Position numbers and translations under genes: made by a program. Below, in pieces: positions 16,007 to 25,702 of a stretch of DNA of 64,000 bases. Position 1 is the stretch's first letter, and each line of letters begins with the position of its first letter. Source of the stretch: Elizabethkingia sp. YR214 (lineage in GTDB: Bacteria; Bacteroidota; Bacteroidia; Flavobacteriales; Weeksellaceae); NCBI RefSeq assembly GCF_003058195.1, contig NZ_QBUH01000005.1, positions 1 through 64,000 of the forward strand. Reading direction: 5' to 3'. The notes under the pieces were generated by a model that searched no databases, was not told the origin of the DNA, and worked only from the letters and a program-made list of their open reading frames with translations.

Positions 16007-18454
16007 TTAGTCATCGTCATCCTCATTTTTATTATTTACTTTTAGGAAAGCCGCTCTTTTAGGGGATGGTGCCGATGTTCCTTTTAGTCCCTGCCAAAGG
16101 ATTTCATTGAATACCAAATCCGGGACGGCATCTTCTTTGGACCAATCATACTTATCACTTAGTACTGCTAACTTTCCTTTTGTCGGATTTTTTTCATTCA
16201 AGTCTATGTTTGCCTTAAGATGGTCAAATGTTGTATAATCAGGCTGACTTGTAAATGATCTCCACATAGGAGTAGCTGCTGCATCATACTGCGTCATCGG
16301 TTTCATACCTAAGATGAGTTCTATAGTACGGATCATACCCGATGTAGAATACATAGTATGGTCTACAGATTTTCTTTTCACATATGGACTTATAAGATAA
16401 GCAGGACTACGGTGGGCATCCACATGATCCGGGCCATTTTGGGCATCGTCTTCCAGAATAAAAATCGCGGATTCTTTCCAAATAGAACTTTTACTTATAT
16501 AGTCAACAAATTGCCCTACAGCGAGGTCATTATCGGCTACATGAGCGTAAGGCGTTTTCTTGCCAGCACGCATTCCTTCCGTATGATCATTGCTAAAACG
16601 GATTGTTGTTAGCTGTGGCATTTTGCCTCCTTTAAGCAATTGATCGAAATCCGTTTTCCACTGACTAAAACGAGTCGTATCCGCTACACTCAGATCGTAA
16701 CTGGTATAACCTGGTGCTACATGACCTTCCAGAGATTTTACATTTGGTTTTCCTTTGTCTGCAAATTCTCCATAAGTGCGGTAAGATACCTGATGCTTTT
16801 TGGCATTATCCCATATAAAACCTCCTTTATTATTTGCTATTTCACGCTCGCCTTCCCCACCATAAGTACCACCTCTGCCTCCATAACTTGAAGGCCAGGT
16901 CTTTTCTAAGTAATCAGTAGCGTACGCTCCCATACTCCAATTGTGACCGTCCGCACTAACTTCTGCATCGACATAGAAATTATCCAGTAGCACAAATTCA
17001 TTCACAATTTTGTGCTGATTAGGTGTTATTTTCTCTCCAAACAAGCAAAGTGATGGATCACCATTCCCTTGCTTTACATCACCCAGTACCTGATCGTAGG
17101 TACGGTTTTCTTTAATGACGTAAAAAACATACTTAATCGGTGAAGCCTCCCCTACCTTCATCGGAATAGGATTTCCAGCTTCCCCTTCAGTAAGTAATTC
17201 TTTATCTTTTGAATAGGGTGTATTTTTATACACTGCACGGGAATATGCGGCAAGATGCTCAGCATCCGGATCTGGAATAAAACTTAGGGTCCCTTTAAAA
17301 AGTCCCGCAATGTACTGTATCTCTTTAGGCTTACTTTGATCTCCTGAATGACGATCTACTTTTTCTTTCTGGTCCGTTGGATTAGGTCCATTAGGATTAG
17401 CCTTTGATGATAGTCCTTTACCATTGGTAACTAAAATTGTTTTTCCCACAACCTTCACATTTGTAGGATACCAACCAACCGGAATAAAACCTTTTGAAAC
17501 AGATTTTCCCGGATTGCTTACATCAAATACAGCCAAACAATTGTTGTCTGCATTTGCAATATATAAGTTTTTACCATCTTCAGACAAGGCAACACCATTA
17601 CTTGTTGATCCGCTTGGTGCATTGGGATACAATGCTGCATTCAATGTTTCTACAACTGCTCCTTCTTTAGTATTAATAACAGAAACTGAATTGTCATTTG
17701 CATTTGCAACAAACAGCCATTTGCCATTTTTGCTAAAGGTCATTTCATTGGGATGATTGCCTACCGCAATTTCTTTGGTAACTTTATTTAAAGACACATC
17801 CCAAACCAGAATCTTTTCTGCACCCCACACACTTATATAAAGCTGTTTCGCATCCGGAGTCAGTATACAGGCATAGCCTTCGGCACCAAGATCAAAATTC
17901 GATTTTATAGCCTTACTTTTCAGATCTATAACATAAAGCTTTTTGTCCTCGCGTGTAACTGTATACAGCTGTTGTTGTTTTCTGTCATTAACTGCTAAGC
18001 CTGCAATACCTATTCGGTTTGGCCATGGTTTCCCCAGTACAATAGAATCTTTTGGAGCAAGTTTTCTATTTTTAATACTGTATATCCTTATCATATTATC
18101 ATGACCCCCCGAGGCATACAATGTATTATCATCACTAGAAAATGCTAACCCGTACCACGATTTAGGAATCTCTATACTATCAATTTTTTGTTGCGAGGAC
18201 AGATCAATAAGGTCTATAGTCTGTGTACTTTGTCCATTATTAGTAACTGCTGCAATTTTTTTATCATGACTAATCACCAAATTCAATGGGAGATCACCCA
18301 GTTCAATCTGCTTTCCAACAGGACTTAATGTCCATCCGTTTGGGAGTCCTACTTTACGGCTTTCCAGTTCGGCAGTAATTCTATCCTGAGCGAAAACCAA
18401 TTGAGAGGAAATTAGTAAACTGGTACTGAGAGTTAAGACGCTTATTCTTTTCAT
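16007..18454 (-). CDS. YncE-like beta-propeller / phosphoesterase fusion protein, 815 aa
   Basis: Exported two-domain protein. After a signal peptide (about 1-22), residues 45-370 show repeated beta-propeller blades of the YVTN/YncE kind (for example L-F-V-A-N-A-N-D-N-S-V-S-V-I-N and L-Y-I-A-N-A-D-N-N-C-L-A-V-F). Residues 430-750 form an alkaline-phosphatase-superfamily phosphoesterase: K-E-N-R-T-Y-D-Q-V-L-G-D, V-S-A-D-G-H-N-W-S, I-L-E-D-D-A-Q-N-G-P-D-H-V-D-A-H-R. Such fusions are annotated in many Bacteroidota, but substrate is not established; phosphodiester or phospholipid head groups are possible. The C-terminus is acidic (N-E-D-D-D-D). Confidence 0.85.
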   Translation of the reverse strand: MKRISVLTLSTSLLISSQLVFAQDRITAELESRKVGLPNGWTLSPVGKQIELGDLPLNLVISHDKKIAAVTNNGQSTQTIDLIDLSSQQKIDSIEIPKSWYGLAFSSDDNTLYASGGHDNMIRIYSIKNRKLAPKDSIVLGKPWPNRIGIAGLAVNDRKQQQLYTVTREDKKLYVIDLKSKAIKSNFDLGAEGYACILTPDAKQLYISVWGAEKILVWDVSLNKVTKEIAVGNHPNEMTFSKNGKWLFVANANDNSVSVINTKEGAVVETLNAALYPNAPSGSTSNGVALSEDGKNLYIANADNNCLAVFDVSNPGKSVSKGFIPVGWYPTNVKVVGKTILVTNGKGLSSKANPNGPNPTDQKEKVDRHSGDQSKPKEIQYIAGLFKGTLSFIPDPDAEHLAAYSRAVYKNTPYSKDKELLTEGEAGNPIPMKVGEASPIKYVFYVIKENRTYDQVLGDVKQGNGDPSLCLFGEKITPNQHKIVNEFVLLDNFYVDAEVSADGHNWSMGAYATDYLEKTWPSSYGGRGGTYGGEGEREIANNKGGFIWDNAKKHQVSYRTYGEFADKGKPNVKSLEGHVAPGYTSYDLSVADTTRFSQWKTDFDQLLKGGKMPQLTTIRFSNDHTEGMRAGKKTPYAHVADNDLAVGQFVDYISKSSIWKESAIFILEDDAQNGPDHVDAHRSPAYLISPYVKRKSVDHTMYSTSGMIRTIELILGMKPMTQYDAAATPMWRSFTSQPDYTTFDHLKANIDLNEKNPTKGKLAVLSDKYDWSKEDAVPDLVFNEILWQGLKGTSAPSPKRAAFLKVNNKNEDDDD

Positions 18455-18583
18455 AAGACATATTTACGAAACTTATAAGGTGGGCTAAACAGTATATTTT
18501 AAAATTAAAATAAATTTAATATTGACCACGAAGATGGCTCAAGATAACATTGGAAATAAGATAAATTATATCAGGACCTATCT

Positions 18584-19267
18584 TTAAAAAGCTGTACTGC
18601 ATTTATCTACAAATTGTTCAAACTGCCTTTCTGTATTTTTCATGATTGGTCCATGACCAAAACAGATAATGGCAGGATTTAGTTTTGCTAACCTCTGAAG
18701 GGATTCGATATTGCGCTGCTGATCAGTGGTAAATATATTTGGTGGAAGTCGTAGACCTGTCGCTGTCGTAAGCAGATTCATATTTGTTGCCACATCTCCT
18801 ATTATCAACACGCCATCTTGCTCACGGAATAAAGAAATATGACCTTGTGAATGTCCGGGCGTTTCTATTATGCTAAAATTTCCGATCTTATCATTTTCAC
18901 CAATTGTCCGTTCTACTGTATGTCCCTGACCTGCCCAGAATTTTTGCTGAAGTCTGGCTATCCAATGCTGTGGATTGGGATAATCGGTGGTTACCATACC
19001 TGTTTCAGTCCTAAAAACTTCATCAGGATGACAGAGCAAAGGTATTGAGAACTCAGCGCATATCTGATCACTACAGCCCTGATGATCTGCATGCGCATGC
19101 GTAAGTATATGTTGATAAACGGGGATTTTCTGAAGAGCTTTCTTTACAATGGTATAAGAACTTCTTATTCCTGAGTCCACCAATACACCTTCAATAATAT
19201 AGCAGTTTATACTATTTCGTGGCATCAGGGAAATTTGAAATACTTCGGGAGCAATTTGATGTAACAT
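18584..19267 (-). CDS. MBL-fold metallo-hydrolase, 227 aa
   Basis: Metallo-beta-lactamase-fold hydrolase with a di-metal site: H-A-H-A-D-H-Q-G near 71-78, the third His in P-G-H-S-Q-G-H near 151, I-G-D-V-A-T-N for the bridging Asp, and F-G-H-G-P near 207. The start at 19267 (M-L-H-Q-I-A-P-E-V-F) matches family openings better than the upstream Met at 19315. The Crp/Fnr gene lies 53 bases upstream on the same strand, so the two are likely an operon. Function could be glyoxalase II-like or lactonase-like; substrate unknown. Confidence 0.85.
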   Translation of the reverse strand: MLHQIAPEVFQISLMPRNSINCYIIEGVLVDSGIRSSYTIVKKALQKIPVYQHILTHAHADHQGCSDQICAEFSIPLLCHPDEVFRTETGMVTTDYPNPQHWIARLQQKFWAGQGHTVERTIGENDKIGNFSIIETPGHSQGHISLFREQDGVLIIGDVATNMNLLTTATGLRLPPNIFTTDQQRNIESLQRLAKLNPAIICFGHGPIMKNTERQFEQFVDKCSTAF

Positions 19268-19320
19268 ATTTTTTTGTGTAAATCTACACCGCTGATCACA
19301 CCAAAATAAGGACATTTGTC

Positions 19321-19908
19321 CTATAATACATTAGGCCTGTGTATCTGTCCCTTCGCCCGTGTAATCGATCGCTGTGTGATGCCCAAATAGGATGCCAGAT
19401 CCTGCGTCGTGATACGCTTAACGAGCATCGGTTCGTTAGAGAGGATATGATAGTATTTATCTACAGCCGTTTTATTATTGTAATTAAGCATATAACGTTC
19501 CTTTTGGTTATATTCCTGTTCAATCACCAATTTAATAACCCTGTTCCAAGTGCTCACCCGATCAATAAGACCCTTATAGTCCTGGTAGCTTATCCTATAA
19601 ATTATACTATCTTCAATAGCCCTGATACTCCTTCTTGATTTTTGCTGTGTTATAAACTCCTGAAATGAAGTGATAAATTCATTTTCAAATTTGAAGCAGG
19701 TTATATTTTCCTTTCCTTCTTTATCTATAGCAAAAGCTTTTACAGCACCATTAGCGATAAATCCAATATAAGGGCAATACTCACCCTCACGAATGAAAAA
19801 ATCACTTTTTTTTAATAAGGTTGGTTTGAAGAACTGTGAGGAAAAATTAATTTCATCGGCCGAAAGTCCTCCTATTGAAGATAAATAATTTTCAAATACT
19901 TTAGTCAT
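19321..19908 (-). CDS. Crp/Fnr-family transcriptional regulator, 195 aa
   Basis: Cyclic nucleotide-binding-like beta-barrel (about residues 20-115, with I-R-E-G-E-Y-C-P-Y-I-G-F) followed by a short C-terminal HTH (T-T-Q-D-L-A-S-Y-L-G-I-T-Q-R-S-I-T-R-A). This is the common Bacteroidota Crp type that lacks the Fnr iron-sulfur cysteines, so oxygen sensing by a cluster is not expected. The effector is unknown. The gene probably regulates itself and the MBL hydrolase downstream. Confidence 0.88.
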   Translation of the reverse strand: MTKVFENYLSSIGGLSADEINFSSQFFKPTLLKKSDFFIREGEYCPYIGFIANGAVKAFAIDKEGKENITCFKFENEFITSFQEFITQQKSRRSIRAIEDSIIYRISYQDYKGLIDRVSTWNRVIKLVIEQEYNQKERYMLNYNNKTAVDKYYHILSNEPMLVKRITTQDLASYLGITQRSITRAKGQIHRPNVL

Positions 19909-20367
19909 TTCGTAATCTTTTCGTCATTTCATTTTCTTCATAACACTCCGCGAGGTAAACACTTAATCAAGTGCCCAAATCTAACAATTATTGTACATCC
20001 AAAAAAGCTGCACTCGCTACTTTTTTGTATTCACTCTATCTAGCCATTTCCAAACATTAACTTTCCAATTGCTAATTGTTTCCATTTTGGGGATAATTGT
20101 TCCTCTTAGCTACTAACTTCTAATAATTAATAAAAGCTCAACAGCATAAATCTTACTCAAGTAGGGAGATTCTCCATGATCTATATCATACCCCATTTTG
20201 TTAAAATGTCCGAATTGTACAATTCCATAAGAATATAATGTTAGTGGTCTGATCTTATAATTAGGAGCTTTGCATAAGGAACAATAATATCAGAAAAACA
20301 GGGAATAATCCAGTAAATCTACTACCAGCTCTTCCCTACTATCTGAATTCAGAAAATAAGAAAAGTA
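19909..20367. other. Intergenic region upstream of ccoG and crp-like gene
   Basis: This 459-base divergent gap contains no open frame of note. It holds a perfect 14-bp palindrome GAATTGTACAATTC at 20212-20225, about 140 bases before ccoG, and a GGAGA-T-TCTCC repeat at 20164-20174. Either could be a regulator site; nothing else stands out. Confidence 0.5.
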
Positions 20368-21804
20368 ATGAATACTCAATTCCAGGCGCCTGTAGATCTT
20401 CAGGAAGAAAGTTTCCGTAACGAAGTCGGAACAATGGACAAAACCGGAAAAAGAAAATGGGTTTTTCCCAGAAAGCCAAAAGGAAAATTCACCAATTACC
20501 GGGATTATACCAGCTATGCACTGTTAGGCATATTTTTCATACTTCCTTTTCTGAAAATCAATAATAATCCGTTCTTTCTGTTCAACATCCTGGACAGACA
20601 TTTCTTTATTTTCGGACAGCCTTTTTATCTTCAGGACTTCTTTATTCTGGCTATTGGTGCCGTGACATCTGTAATATTCGTAATGCTTTTCAGTATTGTA
20701 TTCGGGAGGATTTTCTGCGGCTGGCTTTGTCCACAGACTATTTTTATGGAAATGGTATTCCGTAAAATAGAATACTGGATCGAGGGAGATCGTAACAAAC
20801 AGATGAAACTCGACAAGCAGGAATGGAATGCCGAAAAAATAAGAAAACGTCTTCTGAAATGGTCTGTATTCTTACTAATTGCGGTTATCATCACACATTT
20901 TATGTTTATGTACATCGTAGGTTATGAAGAAGTTTTTAAAATTATGCAGGAAGGTCCAGTAGCAAATCCTGTAAACTTTATTGTAATGATTGTATTTACA
21001 GGGTTATTTTACTTTGTTTTTTCATGGCTTAGAGAACAGGTATGTACACTAATATGTCCATACGGAAGATTACAGGGAGTACTTATTGACAAGCAGACCA
21101 TCAATGTTTATTATGACTACAAAAGAGGTGAAAACCGTTCGAAATGGAGAAATAATGAGGATCGTAAGGCTCTGGGAAAAGGAGATTGTATAGATTGTAA
21201 TCAGTGTGTAGTTGTATGCCCTACAGGGATCGATATTAGAAACGGGCAACAGCTGGAATGCATTAACTGTACTGCTTGTATTGATGCCTGTGACGAAATC
21301 ATGGAAAAGGTAGGTTTACCAAAAGGACTGGTACGCTATGCTACAGAACAAGAAATAGAAGCTGGTACGAAGTTCAGATTTACACCAAGAATGAAGGCCA
21401 CTACTGTTGCACTATCTTTATTAATCGGACTTGTGGGCTATCTGATGTATGACAGAGGAAGCATGGAAGCCAAATTCCTGAAAGTTCCCGGAACTACCTT
21501 CCAGATAAATGAAGGAAAAATAAATAACCTTTACACTTATACATTCCTGAATAAGGAGAATTCTAAAAAGGTTATCACCATTAAAGTATTGGATCCGGCG
21601 AATGCGACTATTACCTATTATGGTCCTGTAAAAATAATATTGAAAGAAAATGAAATTATAAAAGGGAATATCAGTATAGCCTTTCCGGAAAAAGAAATGC
21701 GACTAAGTAAGCAGAATATTACAATAGGCATCTTTGATGAAAAAGGAAAAATGATTACCTCTTACAATACGACTTTCGAAGGTCCTTTCAAATTTGCTTT
21801 ATAA
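20368..21804 (+). CDS. ccoG: Cytochrome c oxidase accessory protein CcoG (FixG/RdxA), 478 aa
   Basis: Membrane iron-sulfur protein needed for maturation of the cbb3-type oxidase copper centre. Seen: N-terminal cytoplasmic stretch, membrane helices from about residue 50, the F-C-G-W-L-C-P-Q-T block near 117, two ferredoxin-type clusters C-I-D-C-N-Q-C-V-V-V-C-P and C-I-N-C-T-A-C-I-D-A-C at about 274-313, a further helix, and a C-terminal Ig-like periplasmic domain (about 370-478). Length is normal. The cco oxidase subunit genes are not in the window, so this copy is a stand-alone gene here. Confidence 0.93.
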   Translation: MNTQFQAPVDLQEESFRNEVGTMDKTGKRKWVFPRKPKGKFTNYRDYTSYALLGIFFILPFLKINNNPFFLFNILDRHFFIFGQPFYLQDFFILAIGAVTSVIFVMLFSIVFGRIFCGWLCPQTIFMEMVFRKIEYWIEGDRNKQMKLDKQEWNAEKIRKRLLKWSVFLLIAVIITHFMFMYIVGYEEVFKIMQEGPVANPVNFIVMIVFTGLFYFVFSWLREQVCTLICPYGRLQGVLIDKQTINVYYDYKRGENRSKWRNNEDRKALGKGDCIDCNQCVVVCPTGIDIRNGQQLECINCTACIDACDEIMEKVGLPKGLVRYATEQEIEAGTKFRFTPRMKATTVALSLLIGLVGYLMYDRGSMEAKFLKVPGTTFQINEGKINNLYTYTFLNKENSKKVITIKVLDPANATITYYGPVKIILKENEIIKGNISIAFPEKEMRLSKQNITIGIFDEKGKMITSYNTTFEGPFKFAL

Positions 21805-21823
21805 TTATATTTCTAATGTTTTT

Positions 21824-22705
21824 CTATGATTTATGTCTCAGAACGAAATGCGAAGGAGTCTCCCCTGTATTTTTACTAAATACTCTGGAGAAATAGGAGT
21901 ACTCCTCAAAGCCCAGTTTAAAAGCAATATCTGTAAGGCTTTCGTCCACATAAATCAACATTCTTTTGGCTTCCAGTATTACCCTTTCGGTGATAATATC
22001 GGAAGCCTTTTTTTGTACCACTGTCTGCGTAATACGATTAAGGTGTTTGGCCGTTATTCCCAGCAAATCTGCATAATACGAGCTGGACTTCTGCGTCAGG
22101 AAATGCTCTTCTAAAAGCGATTCGAATTCCTGATAATGACGGATATATGAAAAAACACTACCTGAGTTTAGTAGCTGCTGATCTCTTGAAAATAGTCTTG
22201 TAGATTGAATATAAATCCTCGTGATAAGAGCCAGAATATTCTCTTTCTGCATCAGGTTCTCCTGTAGACTTTCTTCCTGAAGATCTGTAAACAGGGAATT
22301 AATTTTCTGCAAGTTCTGAGTATCCAACTGGAGTTTTCTGGGAAAAGATACCGAAGCAAAAAAAGGAAAGCTTTTTAGTTTCTGATTCACATAATGCATG
22401 TTATAATATTCCTGTGAAAAAAAGAAAATATAACCTTCCGTATCATCCGAAAGCTCCCAACTGTGTATCTGTCCAGGTGAAAGGAAGAATAAACTACCGG
22501 GCAAGACATCATAGCTTTGGAAATCTATTTCATGCACTCCGCTTCCATGCGTAAATAGTACAGTTACATAAAAATCATGGCGATGAGGCTTTTCAATATG
22601 TTTGTGACTACTCTTTAGATGACCCTTCATGGTATTAAAATAAAAACCAGAAGCCGCATTATTCTCCTGAAAGAGACTCATGTGAAGTACAGAGATAGAA
22701 TCCAT
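21824..22705 (-). CDS. AraC-family regulator with cupin sensor, 293 aa
   Basis: N-terminal cupin-like domain with K-P-H-R-H-D-F-Y near 39-46 and L-S-P-G-Q-I-H-S-W near 75-83, then an AraC double HTH at about 190-290 (Y-A-D-L-L-G-I-T-A-K-H-L-N-R and I-A-F-K-L-G-F-E-E-Y-S-Y-F-S-R-V-F). Convergent with ccoG and separated by 19 bases. Divergent from the Fur-family gene. Its regulon is not obvious; no enzyme gene is next to it on the same strand. Confidence 0.88.
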   Translation of the reverse strand: MDSISVLHMSLFQENNAASGFYFNTMKGHLKSSHKHIEKPHRHDFYVTVLFTHGSGVHEIDFQSYDVLPGSLFFLSPGQIHSWELSDDTEGYIFFFSQEYYNMHYVNQKLKSFPFFASVSFPRKLQLDTQNLQKINSLFTDLQEESLQENLMQKENILALITRIYIQSTRLFSRDQQLLNSGSVFSYIRHYQEFESLLEEHFLTQKSSSYYADLLGITAKHLNRITQTVVQKKASDIITERVILEAKRMLIYVDESLTDIAFKLGFEEYSYFSRVFSKNTGETPSHFVLRHKS

Positions 22706-22796
22706 AGTGAAAATTCAGAGTCTAAAAGTAGTGAAAATCCCTTAACTATAGGGATATTCTTTTATTCATTTCACTGTGAAAAATAAAGCTTATCTT

Positions 22797-22820
22797 TACA
22801 TTTGCAACGCTATTGCAAAT
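22797..22820 (+). promoter_or_regulatory. Promoter and putative autoregulatory site of the Fur-family gene
   Basis: TACATTTG at 22797-22804 is a TAnnTTTG -7 box. It overlaps the inverted repeat ATTTGCAA-CGCTA-TTGCAAAT (22800-22820), perfect over 8-bp arms. The core GCAA-N5-TTGC recurs at the TonB receptor and the alkaline phosphatase. Binding here would block the promoter, a classic autorepression layout. Confidence 0.6.
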
Positions 22821-22835
22821 TAAATATTCAAAAAA

Positions 22836-23207
22836 ATGAGAAACACGATTGCCAAAGCAAAAATTCTGGAACTGATTGATCACTCTGAAGTTGCGCTGTC
22901 TCATTCTGAAATAGAAAAAATGGTGGCAGGATTGTGCAACAGAGTTACCATATACCGTGTACTGGACAGATTAACGGAAGAAGGACATATACACCGCTTT
23001 ATTAATATAGACGGCCATCAGAAGTTTGCTGCCTGTCATCATTGTGATGCACAGCACCATCATAATCATGCACACTTTAGCTGTACACAATGCGGAACAG
23101 TTTCGTGTCTGGAAGATGTAGAGCCTGTTTATAAGCTGCCTAAGGAATACAAAGTACAGGATATGAACTTCGTATTATCTGGCGTTTGCCCGAGATGTGT
23201 TAAATAG
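22836..23207 (+). CDS. Fur-family regulator, probably zinc-responsive (Zur-like), 123 aa
   Basis: Winged-helix metalloregulator. The N-terminal half has L-S-H-S-E-I-E and R-V-T-I-Y-R-V-L-D-R-L near 45-55, the Fur recognition helix. The C-terminal half has a histidine-rich run (H-H-H-N-H-A-H-F near 69-76), C-T-Q-C near 78-81 and C-P-R-C at the end, the structural zinc site. The protein is short, as many Zur proteins are. Convergent with a ZnuD-like TonB receptor, whose promoter carries the same operator core as its own, which makes zinc a better guess than iron. Confidence 0.85.
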   Translation: MRNTIAKAKILELIDHSEVALSHSEIEKMVAGLCNRVTIYRVLDRLTEEGHIHRFINIDGHQKFAACHHCDAQHHHNHAHFSCTQCGTVSCLEDVEPVYKLPKEYKVQDMNFVLSGVCPRCVK

Positions 23208-23237
23208 TAATTAATAACATTAGAATTTAAATCTAAT

Positions 23238-23276
23238 AGAAAGCCTTGTCAGTTTAAAACTGACAAGGCTTTTTTG
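23238..23276. terminator. Bidirectional terminator between fur-like and TonB receptor genes
   Basis: Near-perfect 16-bp stem AAAGCCTTGTCAGTTT / AAACTGACAAGGCTTT with A- and T-rich flanks. Serves the convergent genes. Confidence 0.9.
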
Positions 23277-23289
23277 TAATAACATTATA

Positions 23290-25677
23290 TTACACTTTTA
23301 TCTTTACACCTACAGAAATATTAATACCTGGTAACGGTGCCAGAAATTTCAGCGGTGAGTTTTGTGGTCTGGCTTCAACATTTAGCAGATTATTTCCGGT
23401 AACATAATATTCAATATTGAAATTACTCAGTGTGCTTTCATAAGAAATACGGGCATTTAAAAGCGAGTATGCCGGCATAGGAAGTTCCGGATTGATGTTT
23501 TTCCCAAGATATTTTTGTTTCATATAATGATCCAAAGACACATTAAGACTGAATCTATCAATACTACCTGCCAAATTAAATCCAAATCTGCTGGTAGGCA
23601 TGTTAGGCATATAATCTCCATCACTCCATTTTCTGATGGAAGAATCGGCTACACTTATATTTCGTACCAAGTCGAAATAGGAACCAACCTCCCACTTCCC
23701 GAATTTAGTCAGATCAAATTTGTATGCTGCTTCCGCCTCAATACCATTGATTTCTGTATTATCACTACGCCACTCTTTTACCGAAAATCCTCCGGCTCTG
23801 GAGATTCCTGTATGAGCCAGATAAATATAATTATCATATTTCGTATGATACCAGCTAGCTGCCAGTCGTACATTTTTCAGATTTAGTCCCCCGCCAATTT
23901 CCCATGTTTTAGCAACCTCTTTGTTTAGTCTGTCATCTCCATTTTCTTCTACCATCAATGCATAATGATTGTTTCCGGCATAAAGTTCATTTATTTCGGG
24001 AGCCCTTTCAGAGTGATTATACTGCGCTTTAAGGTAACCTTTCTTAAATATATTCCAGGTCATACCTGCATGATATTGATTTAGTGTAAAATCTCTGTCA
24101 GAGAGCTTCCCTCCAGACATGCCACGGCTTCTTACATAGTTTTTATCCGCATCTGCTCTTCTCTGTACATGGTCGTTGCGATATCCCAAATCGAATTCAA
24201 GAAAATTGAAGTTAAGGTGCTGCATCGTATAGAATCCTATTTCACGACTGACATTGTTGGGTAAATAACGTAGGTTTCCGCTGCCATCCATTTCGCGGAA
24301 TTGTACTTCCACACCTGTTGTTCCTGTTAAGAATTTCATCTTTTGCTGTACGAGTTCTAAACGTCCGTTGTGCTGATTTACATCAAGTTGATTAGCTCTT
24401 CTTTTACCCAGCATTTCTGTATTCTCAGAAAATACTCCCATATAACTCAGTTTTATACTGGCCAAGGGAAAGTTTCGGAATTTGTAGGCAGATTCCAGCA
24501 TAGCCTTATGCGTTAAGCTCATTACATTAATAGGAAGATAGTCAATTTTTTCCTGAGGTTTATTGCCATGCGAATGCTCGGGCATCTTTGGCATTGCATA
24601 GCCAGGAGCGCCAAAATAAGAGTAAGAATTCTGATAAGCTGCTCCTACATAAAAGGCTTTTCCTACATAACCAGTACCAATATGAAAAGAGTTGCTCTCC
24701 GAATGGCTGTTTGTAATCTCGCCATCTTTTACAGGACCTAAATCTTTTATACTGTTTACCTCTCTTTTGTAACGGTCTTTTGCAGCATCCTGTCCGGGGA
24801 TGTATAGATCGTTTTTAGGATTTGGATAATCTTTTCCGTCTTTCGAATTTCTATAAGTTGGCCTGAAAGTATAAAGATCGTCTTCCGAAAGTTCATATTC
24901 TACAAAATGATCTTTCGCAAACTGGTCTATATAAGGAAAAAGACTTTTATTGAGTACATTTCTGGAACGTACGTCCAACTGGCACATTGCCTGTAATCCG
25001 CTGTCAAACCCTACCAGTTGGGGATCATAACAACGAGGATCCTTAGAAGATCCGGGAATCCGAACAACGTCCTGTTTATAATTGTTTGCACCTATCGTCC
25101 ATGCCCAGTTTTTCCCAACTTTACCTTTGGCTGAAAATCCTTGTCTCTGCCCACTATTAGTTCCACCTTCCAAATAACCTCTGAATTCGAAAGCTTTTGC
25201 AGGGAGTTGTCGTGGTATATAATCGGTTTCCAAATCAACAGCTCCACCAATAGCTTTACCACCATACAATACTGCTGCCGAACTTTTATATATTGTAATA
25301 CTTTGTACATTATTGATCTCAGTATCAATATTTAAATCCGGACTAATCCCTGAAAGATCATTCACTGCAACTCCGTTTTCCAATACTCTTACTCTGTTTC
25401 CGCTAAGACTTCGAATTACAGGAGCTCCAGAATTGGGTCCGTAATAAGAATTCTGAATTCCCGGAATTTTACTTAATGTTTCACCAAGTGTTCCGGATTG
25501 TATAAAATCTAAGGTTTTCCTGGGTACAGTCAGTGCATTCAGGTTTTGTTTTCCGGAGACATTGACTGTCTCAATATTTTTTACCGGATCTTTTCCGGTA
25601 ACTTTTTCCTGAGCTTTCAGGGCAGAAGTGTATGGAATAAAACAACTCCCCATTAAAAAAATAACGGCATTCTTCAT
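23290..25677 (-). CDS. TonB-dependent outer-membrane receptor, ZnuD-like, 795 aa
   Basis: Ligand-gated outer-membrane transporter. A signal peptide (about 1-22) precedes a TonB box-like E-T-V-N-V-S-G near 36-42, then a plug (K-I-P-G-I-Q-N-S-Y-Y-G ... V-L-E-N-G-V near 70-105) and a 22-strand barrel ending in a terminal aromatic-poor strand I-S-V-G-V-K-I-K-V. A predicted loop contains M-P-E-H-S-H-G-N-K near 366, which could bind metal, like the His-rich loop of ZnuD. The promoter carries a 45-bp palindrome with the same core as the Fur-family gene. I infer zinc uptake; heme or siderophore use cannot be excluded. Confidence 0.82.
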   Translation of the reverse strand: MKNAVIFLMGSCFIPYTSALKAQEKVTGKDPVKNIETVNVSGKQNLNALTVPRKTLDFIQSGTLGETLSKIPGIQNSYYGPNSGAPVIRSLSGNRVRVLENGVAVNDLSGISPDLNIDTEINNVQSITIYKSSAAVLYGGKAIGGAVDLETDYIPRQLPAKAFEFRGYLEGGTNSGQRQGFSAKGKVGKNWAWTIGANNYKQDVVRIPGSSKDPRCYDPQLVGFDSGLQAMCQLDVRSRNVLNKSLFPYIDQFAKDHFVEYELSEDDLYTFRPTYRNSKDGKDYPNPKNDLYIPGQDAAKDRYKREVNSIKDLGPVKDGEITNSHSESNSFHIGTGYVGKAFYVGAAYQNSYSYFGAPGYAMPKMPEHSHGNKPQEKIDYLPINVMSLTHKAMLESAYKFRNFPLASIKLSYMGVFSENTEMLGKRRANQLDVNQHNGRLELVQQKMKFLTGTTGVEVQFREMDGSGNLRYLPNNVSREIGFYTMQHLNFNFLEFDLGYRNDHVQRRADADKNYVRSRGMSGGKLSDRDFTLNQYHAGMTWNIFKKGYLKAQYNHSERAPEINELYAGNNHYALMVEENGDDRLNKEVAKTWEIGGGLNLKNVRLAASWYHTKYDNYIYLAHTGISRAGGFSVKEWRSDNTEINGIEAEAAYKFDLTKFGKWEVGSYFDLVRNISVADSSIRKWSDGDYMPNMPTSRFGFNLAGSIDRFSLNVSLDHYMKQKYLGKNINPELPMPAYSLLNARISYESTLSNFNIEYYVTGNNLLNVEARPQNSPLKFLAPLPGINISVGVKIKV

Positions 25678-25702
25678 GTATAATCATATTTTAATATGGG
25701 GA

